A stretch of 64,000 bases of DNA from Methanobacteriaceae archaeon (GCA_013403005.1 JACBOA010000008.1:1-64000), one strand, 5' to 3'; shown: positions 45,486-56,305, numbered from the stretch's first letter. The notes: generated from the sequence alone by a model not told the origin. Made by a program: numbers and translations.

Positions 45486-47880
45486 AGCATTTTAACAACA
45501 AATTATATTTATTTAACAATCTAGTTCAAAGAAACTATAAAACATTTTTAATATGTGAAGTTAAATAATAAATAAAAAAGCTTTTGTCAAGAATGTATAA
45601 TAAAATGTTTATTCTGGTGAGGAGAAACTAAATGTATTTAGATACAAAAAGTTTCCTTAAAATGGGAATATTGGTTATTTCCTTATTTTTTGTATTATTA
45701 TTCACGGGTGGTGTTTACGCAGCAGAAAACACCACTCATATAGAAACTGACTATGTGATTGAGTCTAATTCTAATAATGAATTTAATTCGATTGATTCTA
45801 CAAATATCGATCAAGAATACTCTTACATTATTAATAGTTCCTTTCAATCTAACAAAGATTCAAATACATCATTTGAATTGTTAGATGATCTTAGTGGGTG
45901 TTGTTCTGTTTTGTTACATGTTCGTGATGGATATGATGTTTTTTCTTATAGAAGAGATTCCTCTTATGCAGCTGATCTTTATTTTGAAGATTCATACTGG
46001 TATGGTAAAGAGATTGTAAAGGAATATAAAACTACCAATGGCTATTTTTTCCATACAATTGTTGCTAGTGATGGTTGGATTGCTTCAATGGGAGGTCCGG
46101 ATATTACCAGCGTTGTTAATCAGCTGGAAGCACTGGCTGGAGCTACTTGGGATGGGGGTAGAATTACATGGGATACTTTAAACATGGCTTATGGTCTTGT
46201 TAGTTCCATGGGCATGGGTCATTTTCTTATTAAAGCTCCAAATAATCAAGTGGGCTATGTAATTGTTAATAGTGGGAGCAGGATGGATCTTTTCACCATG
46301 AGTGATGGTCAATACATTGAGGTTCCCAATGGTCCTGGATATTTCCGTAGTGGGTTTGCCTCCACGGCCGATCCAGTAGAATATGCAATATATCGGGCAA
46401 TGACTAACCCATGGGGTGTTAACCATAGAAATATCATAACTTATCAAGTCATAAGAGACTCTGATATTTACAATTACCTTACATATGTTAACATTTATGC
46501 CTCACGAACCATCAGTTCGGATAAAATAGTTATTGGAGGTCATGTTATACACGGTTCATATTTACCTGCGGCAACTGGTTATATGTTAATAGGGCAATCT
46601 GTTCTTAAGATCCCTATTCCAACTACAACATTTGGCTACCAAAACATGATATACACTTATAGTAAGATCTTAAACGCCTATAAAAACACTGGATCCTTGC
46701 CGGGTAGTGTGGTTGTGGGTCCATGGATGGTTAATGTGAAGCATGTTGCTGATGCTGCAGTTCATGTTAAAAATTATATTGATACTAATCATCAATTACC
46801 CTCCGTTGCAACGGTAAATGGAATAGTTGTGACTCTGCCAACATTTTTAAGCCTTTTGACTGCTAGTGTTTTACAAATCAATATCTCAGACTTTAATACT
46901 TTAATGAACCCTCAGAATTTTGGAAACCCTTCCCAACCAAGGGAACAGATGACTAATGGTGAAATGCAACGAAGTGAATATATAGCTATAGCTCAGAATG
47001 TTAAGAATTTCATGAACAATCAACTTAAAGCTCCTGAATTTGCTTACAACACCAGTCTTGGGCTATATTTTGGTTATCAAAATATGATTTACACATATTC
47101 TAAAATCATGGCTATTTATAACTCTACAGGTACATTGCCAAGCAGTATCAAAGTTAGTTCGTGGAGGTTTCTTTGTGATCCCAATGCTGCCACTTTCAGC
47201 GTTAATAATGTTCTTAATGCGGCTACCTGGACCAAAGAATACATTGAAACCAATTATCAACTACCCCTAGTAGTTACTGTAAATGATGGAATGGATATTA
47301 TGGGCAATACAGTTAGTAGGGATATTGATATGTCTTCTTTTTTAGGACTTTTAATTAATTCATTAATACAACTTAACAGTGGTCAAACCACAGTTGATTA
47401 CATGACCTTTGGCACAGCACCCAATCCAAGAGACTCTGTACACTTGGGAAACATGCCTAAAAACGAGTACATAAGTATTGCTCGTAATGTGAAGAATTTT
47501 ATGGATGTTCAGGGTAAGGCTCCGGAATATGCTTATAGTACCAGTCTGGGTTTGTATTTCGGTTACCAGAACATGATTTATACTTACAGTAAAATTCTGG
47601 ATACCTATAAAACAGACGGTTATCTACCAGCAATTGTGCAGATTAAATCATGGAGTACGCTTATTGATCCTAACATCGCAAGACTCAGACCTTTGCAAAT
47701 AGTAAATGCTGCTACAGAGGTTAAAAATTTCGTAGAATCTAACTTCCAGCTTCCTTCTATGGTGAATATCAGTGGTCAAAGCATTACTATGCCCACATTT
47801 TTAGGACTTTTAACGGGCTGTGTTTTACAAATCAACAGTAACGACTTGGTTTCAGAAATTGATTCAATTATTTATGGTTA

Positions 47881-48076
47881 TGCTCCGGTTCCTCGTGATT
47901 CTATGTCTGCTGGTAATTTGCCTAAGTCGGAGTATTTGGGTATTGCTTTGAATGTGAAGAATTTTATGGATGTTCAGGGTAAGGCTCCGGAATATGCTTA
48001 TAGTACCAGTCTGGGTTTGTATTTTGGTTATGAGAATATGATTTATACTTTTAGTAAAGTGTTGGATGCTTATAAT
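47881..48076 (+). repeat. Near-identical DNA repeat A in wall-binding protein gene
   Basis: 196 bp matching 48346-48541 with only a few differences (for example GCTTTG/GCTCGT and GTG/GTA). It encodes the type B repeat. Its GTT/TTG/GGT-rich codon choice differs from the older repeats nearby, implying recent copying. Confidence 0.85.
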
Positions 48077-48345
48077 TGTAGTGGTTTTTTACCGGGGAGT
48101 GTGTCTGTTAAGCCTTGGAGAGTGCTTAGTGATTCTAATATTGCTACTTTTTCTCTTTTGGAGATTGTGAGTGCTGCTGTTGTTGTTAAGAATTATGTGG
48201 ATGTTAATTTTCAGTTGCCTTTGCATGTGACTATTAATGGTCATAATATTATTATGCCCACCTTTTTGGAGTTGTTGACCACTGCTGTTTTGCAACTTAA
48301 CAAAACAGATTTAGTAACACCTATTAACTCTAAAACCTATGGCCC

Positions 48346-48541
48346 TGCTCCGGTTCCTCGTGATTCTATGTCTGCTGGTAATTTGCCTAAGTCGGAGTAT
48401 TTGGGTATTGCTCGTAATGTGAAGAATTTTATGGATGTTCAGGGTAAGGCTCCGGAATATGCTTATAGTACCAGTCTGGGTTTGTATTTTGGTTATGAGA
48501 ATATGATTTATACTTTTAGTAAAGTATTGGATGCTTATAAT
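48346..48541 (+). repeat. Near-identical DNA repeat B in wall-binding protein gene
   Basis: Second copy of the 196-bp block, 465 bp after the first. Surrounding type A repeats differ much more, so the identity is confined to this block. Confidence 0.85.
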
Positions 48542-48856
48542 ACAACTAAAACCTTAAACACAGTTTCATTAACAGCTTGGAAGATAATAAGCAACCCTAG
48601 TATTGGAACTTTCACCTCCTTAGAAATAGTGAATGCAGCAACAGAAGTTAAATATTACATAGAAAACAACCACCAACTACCAGCTAATGTAAATATAAAA
48701 GGTAAAACTGTGTTTATGGCTGACTTTTTAGAATATCTAACCACTGTTGTCCTGCAAATTAATAACAACGATTTTATTTCAGGTGTTGATTCAGTTAGTT
48801 TTTCCACCGCACCGTATCCTCGTGACTCCATGAATACAGGAAACATGCTTAAAAGT

Positions 48857-49002
48857 GAGTATTTGGGTATTGCTCGTAATGTGAAGAATTTTATGGATGT
48901 TCAGGGTAAGGCTCCGGAATATGCTTATAGTACCAGTCTGGGTTTGTATTTTGGTTATGAGAATATGATTTATACTTTTAGTAAGTATTGGATGCTTATA
49001 AT
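48857..49002 (+). repeat. Near-identical DNA repeat C carrying the frameshift
   Basis: Third copy (about 146 bp of the same block), identical to copy B over most of its length but missing one A in the triplet at 48983-48984, which breaks the reading frame. A more diverged fourth copy lies at about 47477-47570. Confidence 0.82.
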
Positions 49003-50350
49003 TCCACAGGATCTTTACCTACGAGTGTACAAATTAAGGCATGGAATATAATTACTGACCCTTATGCTGCAACTTTCACTCCTCTTCAGATTGTTAATGC
49101 AGCAAAAGAAGTGAAAAATTACATTGAAAACAACAAACAACTACCTACAATTGTAAATATTTATGGTCATAACATTATCATGCCTACATTTTTAGAATTA
49201 TTAACCACCACGGTTTTGCAAATCAACAAAAATGATCTGATAACACCTATAAACTCAAAAAGCTATGGTAATGCTCCATTGCCTCGTGACACTATGAACA
49301 CAGGTAATATCCCTAAAAATGAGTATATTAGTATAGCGCAGAATGTTAAAAATTTCATGGATAGCCAACTCAAAGCACCGGAATATGCATATAGTACCAG
49401 TATCGGACTTTACTTCAGTTATCAAAACATGATATACACTTACAGTAAAATCCTAGATGCATATAATTCTACAGGATCATTACCCTCGAATGTAGCAGTC
49501 GGTCCATGGATGGTAACAGTGAGCCAAGTAGTAGAAGCAGCTGTACAAGTCAAAACGTATATTGACACCAATCATCAGCTGCCATCATCTATTACCATTA
49601 ATGGATTTGTTGTTAGTATGCCAACATTCCTAAAACTATTAACCACTAGTGTGATTCAAATTAAAAACAAAGATCTGAATACTCTTATTAATCCATTGAA
49701 TTATGGTGTTCCATTCTCACCCAGGGATTCTATGATCAAAGGTGACATGCTAAAAACTGAATACATTTTTATTGCTCAGAATGTTAACAAATTTATGGAA
49801 GATAATGGTAAAGCACCGGAATATGCATATGATACCAGTTTAGGCTTATATTTTGGCTATCAGAACATGATCTACACCTTTAGTCAAATTCTAAATACCT
49901 ATAGCACTTCAAGGGAACTTCCAAACAACGTTTCCATAAACCCATGGATGGTAAGTGTTGGACAGGTAGTAAATGCTGCTGTGCAAGTAAAAACTTACAT
50001 AGATACCTATCGCGAATTACCTTCTTCTGCAACGGTTAATGGCATTATGATGAGCATGCCTACTTTCTTGCAATTATTAACCACCAGTGTAATTCAAATA
50101 AACAAAAATGATGTAACTACCTTGCTAAACTACCAAAGTTACGGTTACCCCTCACAACCAAGGGATCAATTGAAGAATAGGGATATGTATAAAGTTGAAT
50201 ATATTTCCATTGCTCAGAATGTTAAGAATTTCATGGATAGTCAGATGAAAGCCCCGGAATATGCAATTGCGCGATTATAAAGAAAAATATTTTTTAATAT
50301 GATAATATGAACTTATTCTCAATAGACAAGATATCGGGTGAATGCTTTTT

Positions 50351-51187
50351 ATGAAAAACAATTTTACGATTGCTCTATTGCAGATGAAAGTAGTACAAGA
50401 AAAAACTGCAAATATTGCTCATGCACTGGGAATGATTTCTGAAGCTGCCCTTAACTCAGATATGATTATATTACCTGAAATGTGGAACTGTCCCTATGAA
50501 AACAGCCTGTTTCCAGAATATGCTGAAAGAAGAAATTACAGCCCCACTCTCGATGCAATTTCAAAAGCAGCAAAGAAGGAGAAAGTGTACATTGTAGCAG
50601 GTTCCATACCCGAAAAAGATGATAACAATAATATATATAATTCCAGCTTCTTTTTCAACCCCCGGGGGAAGGTTATAGGGGTGCATCGAAAAGTTCATCT
50701 TTTTGACATTGATATGCCTGGCAAGATCACCTTTAAAGAATCATTAACCCTTAAAGCAGGAGATAGAATAACAGTTGTTGAAACAGGTCTAGGTAAAATA
50801 GGGATTTGTATCTGTTATGATATGCGCTTCCCTGAATTACTGAGACTAATGACCTTGGAAGGGGCTGATTTAATAGTTGTGCCTGGAGCTTTCAACCTCA
50901 CCACAGGCCCTGCTCATTGGAAACCACTTATCCAGGTTCGAGCAGTTGATAATCAGGTTTATATGGCAGCAACTTCGCCTGCAAGAGATCCAAATGCTTC
51001 TTATGTTGCATACGGGCATTCCATGGTAGTTGATCCATGGGGAACCGTTATTGGGGAAGCAGGCACTGGTGAGGAGATAATATATGCTACTATCGATTCA
51101 GAAAGGATTCAGGAAATTCGTAATGAATTACCCCTGCTTAAAAATCGCCGTAGAGATATATACAATCTAAAAAAACTGGATTTATAA
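50351..51187 (+). CDS. Carbon-nitrogen hydrolase (nitrilase superfamily, omega-amidase/Nit2-like)
   Basis: 278 residues. The Glu-Lys-Cys triad is visible in LPEMWNCPY (Glu), HRKVHLFDID (Lys) and ICICYDMRFPE (Cys). The overall pattern is closest to Nit2/omega-amidase enzymes, which hydrolyse alpha-keto amides, but specificity is not certain. GGGTGA overlaps the ATG at 50342, so the ATG at 50351 (MKNNFTIALL), eight bases downstream of it, was chosen. It lies about 70 bases after the wall-binding protein on the same strand; a functional link is not evident. Confidence 0.88.
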   Translation: MKNNFTIALLQMKVVQEKTANIAHALGMISEAALNSDMIILPEMWNCPYENSLFPEYAERRNYSPTLDAISKAAKKEKVYIVAGSIPEKDDNNNIYNSSFFFNPRGKVIGVHRKVHLFDIDMPGKITFKESLTLKAGDRITVVETGLGKIGICICYDMRFPELLRLMTLEGADLIVVPGAFNLTTGPAHWKPLIQVRAVDNQVYMAATSPARDPNASYVAYGHSMVVDPWGTVIGEAGTGEEIIYATIDSERIQEIRNELPLLKNRRRDIYNLKKLDL

Positions 51188-51315
51188 ATACGGCTAATTG
51201 CTATTAAATCAGCTGAGCAAATCATCTATGAACGGTTTTAGTGAATAGCATAAAATTAAAAAGTGAAATTAAAAAGGGTATAGAATAAAGAGATATAATA
51301 AAGAGATTCAGTATT

Positions 51316-51879
51316 TCACTGAATCTTTTTAAGTGCCTTATTGCATGCTTTTTTAAATTCTTTATCTCCAGTGGCGGCACGACGGGCTTTCTTAATGGGG
51401 TCAATCCCACGCTCATCACCAATATCACCCAATGCTTTAACTGCAGCCACCCTTACACCCCAATCTTCATCAGTTAAAGTTTCAATAAGAGGTTCCACTG
51501 CAGCATTATCACCTATTTCTCCCAGAGCTTTGGATGCAAATTTCCTCACACTCCAATCCTTATCATTCAGGGCCTCCACTAACAGATCCACAACTTCATC
51601 ACTTTTAATGTCTTTAAGGGCGAGTGTAGCATATCTGCGAATATTTCCCTCTTCATTTTTCAGAATCTGTACCAGTGGCTCTATGGCAGCATCTCCAATT
51701 TTCCCCAGAGATTTAGCAGAGGCAAATCTCACCTTAGGATTATCATCATTCAGGGCCTTTAAAAGTGGTTCCACTGCAGCATCACCACATTCAGCCAAGG
51801 ATTCAGCTGCTTTTTCCCTTATTAGGTGATCATCATTTTCTAAATCTTCTAATAATACTTTTAAATCTTTACTCGACAA
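51316..51879 (-). CDS. HEAT-repeat protein, shorter paralogue
   Basis: 187 residues, five to six HEAT-like repeats (e.g. AVEPLLKALNDDNPKVRFASAKSLGKIGD-type units). It begins at TTG with GAGGGA five bases upstream. It resembles the protein at 31436-32164 and probably serves as a protein-interaction scaffold. It ends with a basic helix (KKACNKALKKIQ). No partner gene adjacent. Confidence 0.85.
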   Translation of the reverse strand: MSSKDLKVLLEDLENDDHLIREKAAESLAECGDAAVEPLLKALNDDNPKVRFASAKSLGKIGDAAIEPLVQILKNEEGNIRRYATLALKDIKSDEVVDLLVEALNDKDWSVRKFASKALGEIGDNAAVEPLIETLTDEDWGVRVAAVKALGDIGDERGIDPIKKARRAATGDKEFKKACNKALKKIQ

Positions 51880-52106
51880 ATTTATCCCTCGTGGAAATTC
51901 TCAAAGATTGTCTTTTGTCTTTATTTTTTTTATTATAATTCAATTTAGTTGATTAAGTTATGTATTTTCTATCTAGTCTTTATTTAATGGATTTAATAAA
52001 TTTTAGTTTTTTTTTAAGTGTTTCGTTTTTAAAATATTACAATTAATATTGTTAAAAAACGGTTTTTGATTATAAACTGATTAAAAATTTACATGAAATG
52101 TTAAAA

Positions 52107-54491
52107 TTAGGATAAATAATTATTATCTTCAGGGAATTTAATGGTTATATTAGTTCCTTCTCCGGTTTCAACCATTATTTCACCTTCGATCTGCCCTATG
52201 AGATTTTTAACCAGCTGCAGGCCTAGAGTATCAGTTTTTTGTATATCCAGATCTGTAGGCAGTCCAATACCATCATCATTCACTTTCATCACATAGTTTT
52301 TATGTTCTTTGAAAAATTTAATGGTTATAGTTCCGTATTCTCCTGAGGGGAATGCATATTTCATGGAGTTGGTTAAAAGTTCGTTCAATATGAGGCCCAA
52401 TGGTATGGCAGTGTTAATATCCAGATTCAAATCTTCCAGTTCCATTACCAGTTGGACACGGTCAGGATAGCCTAAAAAGGAATTGAAAAGATCACGGGCC
52501 AGGTAGCGAATATAATCTCCAAAATTAATCTCTTTAAAATTATCAGAACGATACAGTTTCTCATGTATCAGTGCCATGGACTTGGCCCTGCTTTGAATCT
52601 GCTGGAATATTTCCCTGGCCTTTTCATCTTCAATATCTGCAGAGGTGAGATTCAGTAAACTGGCCATAATCATCAGGTTATTTTTGGTGCGGTGGTGAAT
52701 TTCCTTTACCAGCATTTCCTTATCCTCTAAAGCTTTTTTTAAGTTGTCTTCAGCCCTTTTTCTTAAAAGAGCTTCGACAATGGTGGTAGTAATGCTTTGG
52801 AGTGCTTTAATATCTGAAAAATCATAGTCAGATTTCTTATTACCTAGAACAACCATTCCCACGAATTCATCATTCTTCAGGAGGGGAGCTAAAAGAAGTT
52901 TTTTAAGGAATTGATTATTTTCACTGAACTTTTCAGGAAGCTTGAAATCAAGCTTTGATAAATTATTATACATCATAGGACTTTTCATTGTTTTCAGATG
53001 ATTCCATATCTTTTTGACTTTGAAGATTTCAATCATAGGATATAAATCAAAATCTTTGATGGAATATTTTTTCTGTAATGATTCAGTAAGAACCAGGGTA
53101 TTAATCTCATCTAGGGCGTTCATCTCGCATATAAAACCAAAATCACTTTGGGTGATATCCTCACAGACACTAAGACATGTTTTCAATAATTCTTCTTCAT
53201 TTTTTGATCTTATGGATTCAGTTAAGATAGTTCCCATGGATTTATGGATTTCATTTTGCCTGCTTAAAAGTAGTTCATATTCTTTCCTTTCAGTTATATC
53301 ACGGGCCACAACCAGAACCTTTTCAACATTTCCATCTTTGTTTTTAAGAGGTATGAGAAGAGTATCCAACCACATGGAATCTGTAGTCATGGTCACCAGA
53401 TTCTCGCCTCGCACAGTGTTCCCGATTTCAAATACCCTTTGCAGATATTTGCTCTGTAAGTCGCTATTTTCCGAAGGAAATATCTCACATCGGAGTTTTC
53501 CCTGCACATAATCAGGATTAAGTTTCCATTTCCGAGCAGCATAGTTATTAATATATTCCAGCTTATCTTCACGATTAATTATAAAAACAAAGTCCTCCAC
53601 AGCCTCAGCAAGCTTCCTATACTTGTTTTCTTTTTCCCTGATTATTGCCAGGGCCTTTTTTTGTTCTGTCACGTCTATTATAGAAGCCAAGGTCTTTTTT
53701 GTCCCAGGAATGAGACAAATATTGGCAAAAATATCTTTTTTATTCCCATTTCTATCAAAAATCTGAAATTCATATTGATTGGGAAGAGAAGTGGAATTGG
53801 AATTTCGTAGTTTTTTAAACTCCATCATTTGAGGTTGATATTCTGGCAGCACAAAGTCGGTCCACTTCTTCCTACCCATTATCTCCTGAGGTTTGAATCC
53901 AAAAACATGCTCGGTTTGGGAGTTGGCCAGGGATATAGTATTATCCTCTTCAACAACAACTGTAGCAGTTCCATTATATTCAAAAATAGCCTGATAATAG
54001 TTTTCAGATTCTTGGATTGTTTCTTTAGTTTCTTTTAGATGGACGGAGTTACTGGCATAGGCATAAATAGAGAAAACACCTTTATCATCTGATTTATATT
54101 TTAAGTGGTTGGATTTAACCCTGGAAACATGAACACTTACCGGGATGGAATCATTCCTAGAATTGAAAAATGTGTCAAAAGATCTATTTTTCTCTCCGCT
54201 TGATAGTGCTTGGAATGCAGCTAAATATTTACCATATTCATCTGAAGGTATTAAATTGATATTAGAAAGATTTTGATGGATTATGTCATTTTTGGATTTA
54301 TCTAGAAGTTTATTTACTGAATCACTGACTTGCAGTATTTCACCGTCAGATCTTACCAATAAATGATAATGGGGTGATTGATTTAGAATCTCCTTTTGAA
54401 GGTGGATTTGCTTTTTCAACAGTGAAATCTCATTTTTCAACATTTCAATTTTTTTAACATCTTCCATGTAACCCCTATTCTCTCCAGCCAT
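52107..54491 (-). CDS. Cytoplasmic PAS-PAS-PAS-GAF sensor histidine kinase (HisKA_2)
   Basis: 794 residues without a membrane helix. A short N-terminal coiled coil (10-35) is followed by three PAS-like domains (about 40-150, 165-275, 285-405), a GAF-like domain (about 415-590), a HisKA_2 dimerisation box EIHHRTKNNL with the phospho-His near residue 600, and an HATPase domain with NELLTNSMKYAFP and DDGIGLP. Methanogens use such soluble kinases for redox or metabolic sensing; the ligand is unknown. A response regulator is encoded 515 bases upstream on the same strand and is the likely partner. GGGGAT precedes the ATG. Confidence 0.92.
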   Translation of the reverse strand: MAGENRGYMEDVKKIEMLKNEISLLKKQIHLQKEILNQSPHYHLLVRSDGEILQVSDSVNKLLDKSKNDIIHQNLSNINLIPSDEYGKYLAAFQALSSGEKNRSFDTFFNSRNDSIPVSVHVSRVKSNHLKYKSDDKGVFSIYAYASNSVHLKETKETIQESENYYQAIFEYNGTATVVVEEDNTISLANSQTEHVFGFKPQEIMGRKKWTDFVLPEYQPQMMEFKKLRNSNSTSLPNQYEFQIFDRNGNKKDIFANICLIPGTKKTLASIIDVTEQKKALAIIREKENKYRKLAEAVEDFVFIINREDKLEYINNYAARKWKLNPDYVQGKLRCEIFPSENSDLQSKYLQRVFEIGNTVRGENLVTMTTDSMWLDTLLIPLKNKDGNVEKVLVVARDITERKEYELLLSRQNEIHKSMGTILTESIRSKNEEELLKTCLSVCEDITQSDFGFICEMNALDEINTLVLTESLQKKYSIKDFDLYPMIEIFKVKKIWNHLKTMKSPMMYNNLSKLDFKLPEKFSENNQFLKKLLLAPLLKNDEFVGMVVLGNKKSDYDFSDIKALQSITTTIVEALLRKRAEDNLKKALEDKEMLVKEIHHRTKNNLMIMASLLNLTSADIEDEKAREIFQQIQSRAKSMALIHEKLYRSDNFKEINFGDYIRYLARDLFNSFLGYPDRVQLVMELEDLNLDINTAIPLGLILNELLTNSMKYAFPSGEYGTITIKFFKEHKNYVMKVNDDGIGLPTDLDIQKTDTLGLQLVKNLIGQIEGEIMVETGEGTNITIKFPEDNNYLS

Positions 54492-55006
54492 TAACTATCC
54501 CCAGAAAGGTTTAATAGGCCATATAATATCATTCCGCTGCCTATAGGCCATTTTATATTTTCAAATTAATTCAATTAATTTCATAGCCCGGTTTCAAACC
54601 GATATGAACTATTCGTCTTAAAACCTTTTAGATTTTTAATACAGTTTTGTGTAACATTTCACAAAACCATATAAATAAGCTGAGGATTATGTGATGTTTT
54701 TCACACTCAGTGTTGATTTTGGTGAAAATCGGTAATTAGGGTAAAATGAAAGAATTAATGAATATTATTCCTAAATAAGCATATTAATATTATCGAACTA
54801 AGTAATCATGATTAGGACGAAAAAATAAAGCTATCCTCACAATCCCCAAGTATAAAAGGCATTTATAGAAGTATAATCGTTGAATATATCTGTGATGATC
54901 CCAGATGTGAATAAATGATTGGGGAATGATTTGGGTTACCAATCAATTAGACGTACAGTTAAATTCTACGGTATAAATGACGTTCATAGAATGCCAGTTG
55001 ATTGTG
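54492..55006. other. Long spacer between response regulator and histidine kinase genes
   Basis: 515 A/T-rich bases. A minus-strand TATA-like element (read as CTTATTTATATGG) lies near 54668-54680 and could start the kinase transcript, giving a leader of about 150 bases. No gene seen; the plus-strand frame at 54919 is an antisense shadow. Confidence 0.4.
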
Positions 55007-55903
55007 TTATAAGGCATCATAGGACATATCATAATCAAATTTACAAACTGATTGAAGAATTCCAGTGGTGGGTTCTTCTTTTACACTTCCAGGTAAATTA
55101 GCCCAGGAATAAGTTAACTGCATTATACTCTGACAGATCAAACAGAGGAAGACATCTTTGGGTCGGCTTGGAGACCATGCACATTTTTTAACAGTCATAG
55201 CACCCCTATCTGCCCGGGCACGTGTTTGGACTTTGAAACCTAAATTTTCATATAACTGTGCAACCCAGGAAAGATAGATCTTCAACTTAACTTCCTCATC
55301 CAAATTTTCATAGGGCTCTTCACTGTGTTCCTGGGCATAATTGTGAAAAAGCGGTTTCATATTCTGTTCAAAAAGTCGCATGAATCGAGATAAAAAAACA
55401 CTTCTTTCGGAGATGGGCATATTGGCCACCAACTCTGGAAGAACACTACGCATAAAGATCTGAACATCCTTAAGTCCAGCCCTTTTTTCTTCTTCTATCT
55501 CTTTTTTTCTTAATTCATAATTTTTAAGGGCTAATTCTATATTATTACGTAACTCAGCTTCTTCTATAGGTTTAATAAGGTATGCTGTGGCTTTAGTGTC
55601 TATCATCCTTTTGAAAGTTTCTTTATCATCCAGTGCAGTTAAATAAATTAGCGGCACATCCATAAAACTCTTAATTATGGTAGCAGCATCAATGCCATCC
55701 ATTTCACCTTGTAAAGTGATGTCCATTAGAATTAAATCTGGTTTTATGGAAAAAGCCTCTTGAATTGCTTCATTCCCAGTTTTTGCAATGGAGGGCACAC
55801 GGTAACCCAGAGATTCCAAACATTCTTGAATCTCAATTGCACTGATTCCTTCATCTTCAACTACTAAAATTTTCTCCCCAGCCACTTCATCACCAAAAAC
55901 CAT
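55007..55903 (-). CDS. Response regulator with Cys-containing C-terminal output domain
   Basis: 298 residues. Receiver domain at 10-125: acidic pair VVEDE, phospho-acceptor Asp61 (LILMDITL), Thr89 and Lys111 (LIKP). A coiled linker (about 126-145) leads to a ~150-residue output domain of unknown family, with NLGFKVQTRARADRG and four Cys in KKCAWSPSR, FLCLICQSI and SVCKF. No DNA-binding motif is recognised. An in-frame GTG six codons in has a better ribosome site (GGTGAT). It is probably phosphorylated by the kinase encoded downstream. Confidence 0.85.
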   Translation of the reverse strand: MVFGDEVAGEKILVVEDEGISAIEIQECLESLGYRVPSIAKTGNEAIQEAFSIKPDLILMDITLQGEMDGIDAATIIKSFMDVPLIYLTALDDKETFKRMIDTKATAYLIKPIEEAELRNNIELALKNYELRKKEIEEEKRAGLKDVQIFMRSVLPELVANMPISERSVFLSRFMRLFEQNMKPLFHNYAQEHSEEPYENLDEEVKLKIYLSWVAQLYENLGFKVQTRARADRGAMTVKKCAWSPSRPKDVFLCLICQSIMQLTYSWANLPGSVKEEPTTGILQSVCKFDYDMSYDAL

Positions 55904-56189
55904 GAATTATAATTCATTTAAAAAATCTGTATAGGTTAATTGTACAATTCACATATAAATTTATTATGCAAGACCCTTCCCTAAGGAGTATAGATTTAAT
56001 TTTTCATATTAATTAAAGTTATTTTAAACTACATGTTTATTAAAATGATTATTTATAATGAATTCAAGTTCAGTAGACTCAGTTTAAGAAAAATGATGAA
56101 AATTGGGTATAAATTATGAGATAGTAGGTTTAAATTAGGAAAAATTATTTTAAAGTTAGAGTTCATCTTTGTTTATCCAAGAAAGGTAG

Positions 56190-56279
56190 GTGATAAAGCT
56201 GGGAAAAGATCGTATTTCTATGTGTATTTGCTGTTTTGGTATGGGTCATGGCCATTTATGCCCTGGACTCGTCAATTAA
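56190..56279 (+). CDS. Possible 29-residue Cys/His-rich microprotein
   Basis: An in-frame GTG (56190) preceded by AAAGG opens a 29-codon frame ending MCICCFGMGHGHLCPGLVN. The tail packs four Cys and two His, a pattern suited to binding a metal, and the DNA is GC-richer than the spacer around it. It is convergent with nudC, 26 bases from that gene's end. It could be a real small metal-binding protein or chance; no family recognised. Confidence 0.3.
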   Translation: MIKLGKDRISMCICCFGMGHGHLCPGLVN

Positions 56280-56305
56280 CTCAACAAAGTTGGTTTTTAG
56301 ATTAT

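Larger units (their letters stand above)
45632..50280 (+). pseudogene. Giant secreted pseudomurein-binding repeat protein with Cys-Cys N-terminal domain, frameshifted
   Basis: Signal peptide (about 11-30, ending VYA|AE), a low-complexity linker, then a domain starting SGCCSVLL with Cys90-Cys91 and YRRDS (106-110), resembling the N-terminal nucleophile Cys region of C45/choloylglycine-type hydrolases. From about residue 325 on come eight pairs of alternating repeats: type A (e.g. VKNYIENNKQLP) and type B (e.g. YISIAQNVKNFMDSQLKAPEYAY), both fitting pseudomurein-binding repeats that hold proteins to the wall. A one-base deletion at about 48983 (GTAAGT for GTAAAGT in sister repeats) ends the first frame at 49051; the second half continues in the frame ending at 50280. 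The end, APEYAIARL, also stops mid-repeat. Sequencing error or real decay are both possible. Confidence 0.8.

Noticed and set aside
45632..50280. Repeats in the giant gene as a CRISPR-like array
   Set aside because: The repeats are long, in frame and protein-coding with wall-binding motifs, not short repeats with unique spacers.
54919..55101. 60-codon plus-strand frame before the response regulator 3' end
   Set aside because: Half of it is antisense to the regulator gene and no ribosome site is present.
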